A stretch of 64,000 nucleotides of DNA, taken from positions 682,001 through 746,000 of the forward strand of contig CAWJXA010000002.1 of NCBI GenBank assembly GCA_963846715.1, given 5' to 3'. The stretch is from Bog-257 sp963846715. Its GTDB lineage: Bacteria > Acidobacteriota > Terriglobia > Terriglobales > Acidobacteriaceae. This document shows positions 58,688-64,000 of this stretch, piece by piece; the first letter of the stretch is position 1; every line of letters starts with the position of its first letter. The position numbers and the translations under genes were made by a program. The notes under the pieces were generated by a model. It saw nothing but the letters and a program-made list of their open reading frames with translations. It ran no database searches and was not told where the DNA came from.

Positions 58688-60976
58688 ATGCATCGTTTTA
58701 CAATGAGACTTTTGGTGACTTTGTCTGTATTGTTGGTGGCTTTCCTCTGTTCAGCGCAACAAATCACCGGCACGACAGTTCCTAATCTCATTCGATATGG
58801 GGGAACGCTGAAGAATACGAATGGATCGCCGCTGGATACGACCACCGGCGTAACCTTCGCTATTTACAAACAGCAGGATGGCGGAGCACCTATTTGGCTG
58901 GAGACCCAGAACGTCACTCCTGATGCGTCAGGCGAATACAGTGTACTGCTGGGCAGCGGCTCAGCGACGGGGGTACCTTCAGATCTCTTCTCTCAAGGTG
59001 AACAGCGCTGGCTCGGCGTGCAGGTGCAGGGACAGCCCGAACAGACACGAGTATTGCTGGTCAGCGTGCCTTATGCCTTCAGGGCGCACGAAGCTGAGAC
59101 CCTATCGGGAAAGAGCGTGTCTGACTTCGTCTTGGCGAAGGACCTGAATTCCACCCAGACGGCGGCTGAGATAAACATCTCCAGTCAACCTGGGTCGTCC
59201 ACTGCCGATAGCTCCCGGACACTGCGGCCCCGAACGAAGACCGGGGCCGCCAGTGCCGGCCCAACAAACTTCAGTGGCTCCACCAGCGACCAGATTGTGG
59301 GCGTGACCCAAACCGGAAGTGGCAATGCCATCGTCGCTACGACAGTTGGCGCGGGAATTTCCAATGCCGTGCTCGCCGCGATTAATGGCCCAGGAGTGGC
59401 CGTCTTCGGTCAAGCCTATTCGAGTTCCGGGCAGGCGTATGGCGTGGAGGGTACCACGGCCAGCACAATTGGCATCGGCCTGCTGGGACTGGCCTATGCC
59501 AGCACGGGTTATACCTATGGGTTAAAAGGGTATTCCAATAGCATAAGCGGGACTGGCGTGCGTGGCCTGGCAATGTCAGCCACGGGCAGCACCTACGGCG
59601 TCAGTGGGGCGGTGACGAGCCCCACCGGGACGGGCGTGTGGGGCCAGTCACAAGCCAGTAACGGCGGCACTGGTGTATGGGGTCAGTCTCTCGCAACCAC
59701 AGGCCCGGCGGCGGGAGTGCTCGCCGCAGCCGCCAGCAGCGCCGGCGTCGGCATCAGTGCGCTGGAATCATCGCCCACCGGAACCACCTATGGCCTGAAC
59801 GCAACCGTACAAAGCCCGACTGGTACGGCAGCGTGGTTACAGAATACTGCCGGCGGCCCGCTGATTACGGCCACCACTGGCCCACTACTCAGTCCTGTCA
59901 CCGCCTTTTCGGTTGATGGCAGTGGTGATGTTGCCGCCATGGGCAGCATTACTTCGGGTATCAATTACCAGATCGCTGGACAACCCGTCCTCAGCGTCGG
60001 CGCTCCACCTGGCTCCCAGAAGAACTTATTTGTGGGCCGCTTTGCGGGCGTTAACAACACGGGAGACTTGAACCTGTTCGTTGGCGAAGATACGGGATAC
60101 TCTAACACCAGCGGCGACGGAAATACTTTCGTTGGCGTGGAGGCCGGCTACAGCAATGACGCTGGCGATAACAATGTCTATCTGGGCTTTCAATCGGGCC
60201 TGGTAAGCACAGGAAGCAACAATATCTACCTGGGGCCCAGCGTGGCGTACGGGGGATACCCCGGCGATACAGGCAATAACAACACCTACGTCGGATACGC
60301 AGCCGCGTACAACAATACGACGGGCAGTAATAACAGCTATGTTGGTTACATGGCTGGGTTCAACAACGGAACCGGCGCCAGCAATATCTACCTGGGCAGC
60401 CGAGGTAGCGGCGGAGAAAACAATACGATCCGCATCGGGACTCAAGGGAGTAGCGACGGTCAGCAAAATGCTGCCTATATTGCGGGCATCTACGGTTCGA
60501 CCTCCTCATCCGGTGTAGAGGTATTTGTCAATTCCAACGGAAAGCTCGGAACGATGACCTCTTCGCTCCGCTTTAAAGAGCATGTTCTTGACATGGGTGA
60601 GAGCAGCAGCGCCCTAATGAAGCTGCATCCGGTAACATTCTTCTACAAGCCCGAATATGAGAACGGGCCGCGAACTCTGCAGTATGGGCTAATTGCCGAA
60701 GAGGTGGCCAAGGTATATCCCGAATTGGTGGCCTGGGACACAAATGGCAAACCCTACACAGTGCGCTATCAGTACATCGCCACCATGCTGCTGAACGAGG
60801 TACAGAAGCAGTATCATCGCGCCGAAGAACAGGCCGAGCTGATTACGTCGCAGGAGCGGAAAATCAGTGAGCTGGAGCAACGCTTGTCCCGATTGGAGGG
60901 GCTGATTGGAACGCAGATGTCTCAGTGGGAAGGCAAAACCGCGCATGATAACGGCGTTGGAGCCGGAGAGCAGTAA
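58688..60976 (+). CDS. secreted fibre-like protein with C-terminal peptidase S74 (chaperone) domain
   Basis: 762 residues. ATG 58688 follows GGAAAGGAAG and opens a signal peptide (MHRFTMRLLVTLSVLLVAFLCSAQ). The N-terminal part has a fibronectin/adhesion-like VTFAIYKQQDGGAPIWLETQNVTPDASGEYSVLLGS region; residues about 230-420 are Gly/Thr/Ser-rich with tandem (G-T-G-V-W-G-Q-S type) repeats; about 440-600 have LbR-like Asn-Gly repeats (NNTYVGYAAAYNNTTGSNN). The end holds an S74 intramolecular-chaperone domain: SSLRFKEHVLDMGESSSALMKLHPVTFFYKPEYENG, YGLIAEEVAKVYPELVAWD, YQYIATMLLNEVQKQ, then a coiled coil. It probably trimerises and is exported; a role at the cell surface, near the polysaccharide, is likely. 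Confidence 0.88.
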   Translation: MHRFTMRLLVTLSVLLVAFLCSAQQITGTTVPNLIRYGGTLKNTNGSPLDTTTGVTFAIYKQQDGGAPIWLETQNVTPDASGEYSVLLGSGSATGVPSDLFSQGEQRWLGVQVQGQPEQTRVLLVSVPYAFRAHEAETLSGKSVSDFVLAKDLNSTQTAAEINISSQPGSSTADSSRTLRPRTKTGAASAGPTNFSGSTSDQIVGVTQTGSGNAIVATTVGAGISNAVLAAINGPGVAVFGQAYSSSGQAYGVEGTTASTIGIGLLGLAYASTGYTYGLKGYSNSISGTGVRGLAMSATGSTYGVSGAVTSPTGTGVWGQSQASNGGTGVWGQSLATTGPAAGVLAAAASSAGVGISALESSPTGTTYGLNATVQSPTGTAAWLQNTAGGPLITATTGPLLSPVTAFSVDGSGDVAAMGSITSGINYQIAGQPVLSVGAPPGSQKNLFVGRFAGVNNTGDLNLFVGEDTGYSNTSGDGNTFVGVEAGYSNDAGDNNVYLGFQSGLVSTGSNNIYLGPSVAYGGYPGDTGNNNTYVGYAAAYNNTTGSNNSYVGYMAGFNNGTGASNIYLGSRGSGGENNTIRIGTQGSSDGQQNAAYIAGIYGSTSSSGVEVFVNSNGKLGTMTSSLRFKEHVLDMGESSSALMKLHPVTFFYKPEYENGPRTLQYGLIAEEVAKVYPELVAWDTNGKPYTVRYQYIATMLLNEVQKQYHRAEEQAELITSQERKISELEQRLSRLEGLIGTQMSQWEGKTAHDNGVGAGEQ

Positions 60977-61016
60977 GAGTTCTTACGGCGGGGAATGCTA
61001 CTGGGGTTGCAAATGG

Positions 61017-62270
61017 TTAGCCGCGCGGCCTGACGGTAGTCGAAGCCCGCTTCGTTAATGAACCTATTTGCACCTTTCCCGTTCCAACTGGCGGCCCATC
61101 GGTGTCGTCATCCTCGGAAGCGTAAAGGAAATCCTCGATTTCATCGGCCCGCTGGTCGGCATCGTCATAGCCAATAGCAATGAGGTCGTTCGTATACTTC
61201 GGTGTGAAAAGGAGATAACTCATCAAGTCGGAGCAGGACGCGGCGTCCCGTCCCAAGCCGCTCACAAAGTACTGGATCAAATAAGGCATGTCTCTCTGAT
61301 GTTGCTTTGCGAGTTCTGACAAGTCGACGGAAGGCGTAACCAGGAATGTTTTCAGGGGCCGCATCCTCTCACAACCCTCGATGCCGGTCTGGCTGATATG
61401 GCCGTCTTGCAACAGTTGGTTCAGGCGTTCCAGGTGTTCCACGTCGCTGGCAAGGTGGTCGAGGAACATGACGTTGAAGAGAACGCCCATGACTTGTGCC
61501 AGCGACGGTTCCTTCTGATTGGCAACCTCGATTTGATGTTCCTTATTTTCACAGCGGACCCCGATTGCGAAAACCTTCCGGGCTCCCAGCCGTATGATAG
61601 GACTGAGAGGTTGCTGAAGGCGTACGCACCCGTCTCCGAAGTAAGCCGTGCCTTTGGCTGTTTTGAGCCTTACTGGCTGAAAAACTAGAGGAATGGCGGC
61701 CGAAGCGCAAATGTGATCGACCGTTATCTTGGTCGCCAGGGTCACGCGGCGGCTCCGGTTCCACATTGGGTGGCCTTTGGCACCTTGAATGAAGAGGTAA
61801 CTTTTGCCTGAGTTGTAGTTGGTCGCAGAAATTGAGAGAGCGTAAAGATGCCCGCGCTTGATGTTGTCTTGGATGCGATCGCAGTTGAGGTGCGCGTAGA
61901 GATAGCGCTGCAGCGGACTCGCGTCCAATAAAGATCTGGCGTTGCCCCCGCCGAGAACGGCTCCAAAAGAAAGATCAAGTATCCAGGTCATGGAATTACG
62001 AGCCTGGGAGAGAACATCGCAGCGAAAAATATCGGTGGGCTTGAGACGCGACCACAGGCCGGCGAGAACCTGGGTGGCCAAAGGAAAATCGTCGCAACCC
62101 GCGGCAAGGGCCGCACCGTTCACGGCCCCTGCGGAAGAGCCCCCAATGATAGGAAAGGGATTGCCGTGAGTCCGGATCCGCTTGATCTCGCCGATACGCT
62201 TCAGGACACCGGCTTGATAAGCGCCGCGAGCGCCGCCCCCTGTCATGACTAAGCCAAGTGTGTTTTCCAT
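61017..62270 (-). CDS. patatin-like phospholipase
   Basis: 417 residues. The oxyanion motif GGGARG (11-16), the nucleophile elbow GSSAG with Ser46, and the catalytic Asp in FGDGC (Asp213) give the Ser-Asp dyad; the usual DGG/A is DGC here, which is tolerated in the family. The C-terminal 200 residues include the patatin extension with RVTLATKITVDHICASAAIPLVFQPVRL. The product is predicted to be a cytoplasmic or membrane-associated lipase or acyl hydrolase. It has no signal peptide. It is the second minus-strand gene after the thiolase, with about 190 bp between them. Confidence 0.93.
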   Translation of the reverse strand: MENTLGLVMTGGGARGAYQAGVLKRIGEIKRIRTHGNPFPIIGGSSAGAVNGAALAAGCDDFPLATQVLAGLWSRLKPTDIFRCDVLSQARNSMTWILDLSFGAVLGGGNARSLLDASPLQRYLYAHLNCDRIQDNIKRGHLYALSISATNYNSGKSYLFIQGAKGHPMWNRSRRVTLATKITVDHICASAAIPLVFQPVRLKTAKGTAYFGDGCVRLQQPLSPIIRLGARKVFAIGVRCENKEHQIEVANQKEPSLAQVMGVLFNVMFLDHLASDVEHLERLNQLLQDGHISQTGIEGCERMRPLKTFLVTPSVDLSELAKQHQRDMPYLIQYFVSGLGRDAASCSDLMSYLLFTPKYTNDLIAIGYDDADQRADEIEDFLYASEDDDTDGPPVGTGKVQIGSLTKRASTTVRPRG

Positions 62271-62461
62271 CTTCCTCCCCCTGCTGCGTGCGCAAAGGTT
62301 CTATCCGGCCCGACCGCACCGCCCAAAACTTGGAGGGAGAAACGTCGTGTCCGCCCCGTACAGCTTAGTTGCGGAAAATCGAACAATCAAGCATTTGAAA
62401 TCCCCTACGAGTTCCGCAATTTTCTGCATCCCGTTTTTGTAACTGCCTCGACGGCTGGAAA

Positions 62462-63670
62462 TCACGCAGGATTTCGCAGGACCGTGCACACCGAAGCGCA
62501 CATGGCGCCCCCGATGTTGAAAGTCGCAGCCATCTTGGGATCTTTTCTCTGAATTTCCTTCGACGCCTTCCCTTTCAGCTGCCAGAAACAAGAACCGAGC
62601 ATCGCGACTCCGGTCGCACCCACCGGATGCCCTTTTGCAATCAAGCCACCCGACATATTGATAGCGCAGTCCCCATCCACGTTGGCCTTACCATCAACCC
62701 AGAATCGTGCTCCCTTGCCGGGAGAGGCCTTCCCGATGACTTCGGTTCCGATGGCCGCTGCCACCGTGAAACAATCGTGAACCTCCGCCACATTGACGTC
62801 GGCTGGCAACGCGCCTGCCATTTCGTACGCCTTTCTCATGGCCCGATGCGCGCCGGCAGGAACCAGCGTGTTGCGTCCTTCCTTCTGCAAAGGATCGGTG
62901 GCCTGCGCATAGCCGGCAACCTCTACGCAATCGGCTTTCGCGACGCCAAGCTTGCGTAAACCTTCTTCCGTAGCCAGGATCAGCGCTGCATAGCCGTCGG
63001 TAATCTGCGAGCAGTCGTAGGTCTTGAGCGGCAGGCCATCGACAACGTAGCGGTTGATGCCCTCGATTTTCATCGCCTGTTCAAGAGTAATCTGGACTTT
63101 GTTCATCTGGGCGTAGGGATTGGATCTCGCATTCTGATACTCATTGACCGCGATCTGCGCCAGGTCGCTTTCGGTGACTCCATATACCTGCAGGTAGCAC
63201 TGCATGGCTTCCGCAAACAGATGCGGGAAAATGAAGACCTTTCCCGGACGCTCGTCGGGATGCGAATAATAGCCCAGGACCTCGCCGATGAGCCTGCCGT
63301 CCATCTTCCCTTCCCGGTCGCGCATTTTTTCGTAGCCGATCGCAATCCCCACATCTCCCACGCCGCTCAGGAGCTTGTAAATCACCGAGAGCACAGCCTG
63401 CCCGCCCGAGGCGCAGGCGTTCTCAACCGACTCCAGCGGTTTTCCCTCCAGTCCGGGAACCGACGCCACCAGGCCCGAGAGTAATCCCTGTTGATTCAGG
63501 GTGAAGTTGCAAGCTGAGCCAATCGATCCGGTATCGATGGCCGAAGGCTCGACTCCGATCTGCTGACAAACGCCTGTCACCGCATTGGCCAGAATCTGAG
63601 GAACGGTCATGTCCATCAGCTTGCCGAACTTAGACTGGTTATAGGCGGCGATATAAATCGACTGATTCAT
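62462..63670 (-). CDS. thiolase-family acetyl-CoA acyltransferase (SCP-x-like)
   Basis: 402 residues. Thiolase catalytic blocks are visible: Cys86 in VENACASGGQAV (nucleophile), HDCF, GGLIAKGHPVGATG (His) and GGAMCASVCTVLR (second Cys and Cys near the end). The pattern with a long HPDERPGKVFIFPHLFAEAMQ loop fits the SCP-x/thiolase-like subfamily rather than the classic tetrameric thiolase. It condenses or cleaves acyl-CoA; the chain length cannot be read. GAGGAGGAGTA directly before the ATG is a strong ribosome-binding site. No acyl-CoA dehydrogenase genes are near. Confidence 0.93.
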   Translation of the reverse strand: MNQSIYIAAYNQSKFGKLMDMTVPQILANAVTGVCQQIGVEPSAIDTGSIGSACNFTLNQQGLLSGLVASVPGLEGKPLESVENACASGGQAVLSVIYKLLSGVGDVGIAIGYEKMRDREGKMDGRLIGEVLGYYSHPDERPGKVFIFPHLFAEAMQCYLQVYGVTESDLAQIAVNEYQNARSNPYAQMNKVQITLEQAMKIEGINRYVVDGLPLKTYDCSQITDGYAALILATEEGLRKLGVAKADCVEVAGYAQATDPLQKEGRNTLVPAGAHRAMRKAYEMAGALPADVNVAEVHDCFTVAAAIGTEVIGKASPGKGARFWVDGKANVDGDCAINMSGGLIAKGHPVGATGVAMLGSCFWQLKGKASKEIQRKDPKMAATFNIGGAMCASVCTVLRNPA

Positions 63671-63795
63671 TACTCCTCCTCGAAATGACCGGGGAGCGAC
63701 CGTCCCCTAACGGCAACTACCGGACAAGCGAATGCTGGTCCGTCCCTGCAGGAGCTCACAACTCTTTCTAATATCACGCTAACATTGCCGCTGTA

Positions 63796-63811
63796 TGTGA
63801 TTCAAATCACG
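63796..63811. promoter_or_regulatory. CRP/FNR-like dyad
   Basis: TGTGATTCAAATCACG matches TGTGA-N6-TCAC and also TGAT-N4-ATCA. It lies about 125 bp upstream of the thiolase start on the minus strand, a usual activator distance. The match is by eye and chance cannot be excluded. Confidence 0.4.
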
Positions 63812-63905
63812 CTGCGGCCCAGGGGTTCGCAGCAACTGGATTGGTTCGCTTTTGGGCAGTGAAGTTGCCTGCAGACTATTTAGCATATTCGGAGCGCATG
63901 AAAAT

Positions 63906-63927
63906 GCCGGAGCGATATCGCTCCGGC
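63906..63927 (-). terminator. perfect palindrome, possible terminator of a gene beyond the right edge
   Basis: GCCGGAGCGATATCGCTCCGGC folds without mismatch. Read on the minus strand it is followed by ATTTTC, a short U tail; on the plus strand no T-run follows. It lies about 40 nt after the likely stop at 63967. Confidence 0.5.
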
Positions 63928-63966
63928 TATTGGACACTACCACTAAACCACGGAGGAGGGTAGGAC

Positions 63967-64000
63967 CTAGAGGTTCATCTTGCGACGTAGTAAGCCAGCC
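63967..64000 (-). CDS. possible C-terminus of a gene entering from the right
   Basis: In one minus-strand frame the last bases encode AGLLRRKMNL followed by TAG at 63967-63969. The basic, hydrophobic tail and the palindrome 40 nt later are compatible with a gene end, but only ten codons are visible. No function can be assigned. Confidence 0.25.
   Translation of the reverse strand, partial: AGLLRRKMNL

Larger units (their letters stand above)
63671..63966. other. intergenic region upstream of the thiolase
   Basis: Just under 300 bases without a supported gene. It contains the CRP/FNR-like dyad at 63796-63811 and the perfect 22-bp palindrome at 63906-63927. Both are listed separately. Confidence 0.5.

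Noticed and set aside
63930..63962. tRNA-like D-arm on the minus strand (GGTTTAGTGGTAG)
   Set aside because: No T-loop, acceptor stem or anticodon stem can be formed around it.

Overview
The window looks like chromosomal DNA of an acidobacterium (Acidobacteriota, class Terriglobia, Koribacter-like). This is inferred from gene content and was not tested by a database search. The signs are an F0 c subunit with a cleavable-looking leader, a GloVer-repeat secreted protein, a peptidase-S74 fibre-like protein, a PAP2-Wzi fusion, and intergenic DNA full of 7-bp-period arrays and short hairpin elements. GC content is high in the metabolic part and visibly lower in the polysaccharide cluster, which also uses several TTG and GTG starts.

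Layout. 1-8.3 kb: an M28 peptidase cut by the left edge, a TetR regulator, and a divergent RND efflux operon (permease, adaptor, outer-membrane factor). 8.4-9.5 kb: an IS5-family element with a frameshifted transposase, inserted in a heptamer array. 10-19.4 kb: mixed genes, namely a secreted two-repeat protein, a flavin amine oxidase coupled to a GyrI-like protein, a glutaminyl-cyclase-like lipoprotein, YebC, two VOC proteins, a lipoprotein with an AraC regulator, a CPBP protease and an orphan ThiS. 19.5-33.7 kb: respiratory complex I genes nuoA-C-D-E-F-G-H-J-K-L-M-N, without nuoB or nuoI. 33.8-35.1 kb: a GloVer protein. 35.2-39 kb (minus strand): an ABC exporter pair with a frameshifted permease, and an F0 module atpE-atpB-atpI-atpZ without F1 genes. 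39.8-61 kb: an exopolysaccharide/capsule cluster of Wzx/Wzy type (PAP2-Wzi, GH39-like hydrolase, SLBB export protein, methyltransferase, Wzz, Wzx, frameshifted Wzy, two GT4, phosphoglycosyltransferase, four sugar-nucleotide genes), closed by a terminator and followed by an S74 fibre protein. 61-64 kb: a patatin, a thiolase and the end of one more minus-strand gene.

How the parts work together. The nuo proteins would form the membrane arm and most of the peripheral arm of a proton-pumping NADH dehydrogenase that feeds the ATP synthase, whose a and c subunits lie just downstream. The polysaccharide cluster has lipid-linked initiation, glycosyl transfer, flipping, polymerisation, chain-length control and export functions. 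The sugar genes suggest a modified N-acetyl-hexosamine.

The most unusual feature is non-coding. Intergenic gaps carry arrays whose sequence varies but whose period is always 7 bp. They are often arranged as inverted pairs, often enclose a multi-hairpin element, and several end within a few bases of a nuo start codon. One array was split by the IS element, and the empty site can be rebuilt exactly. Three genes carry an apparent single extra C or G next to a short GC run, so either recent decay or assembly error should be kept in mind.
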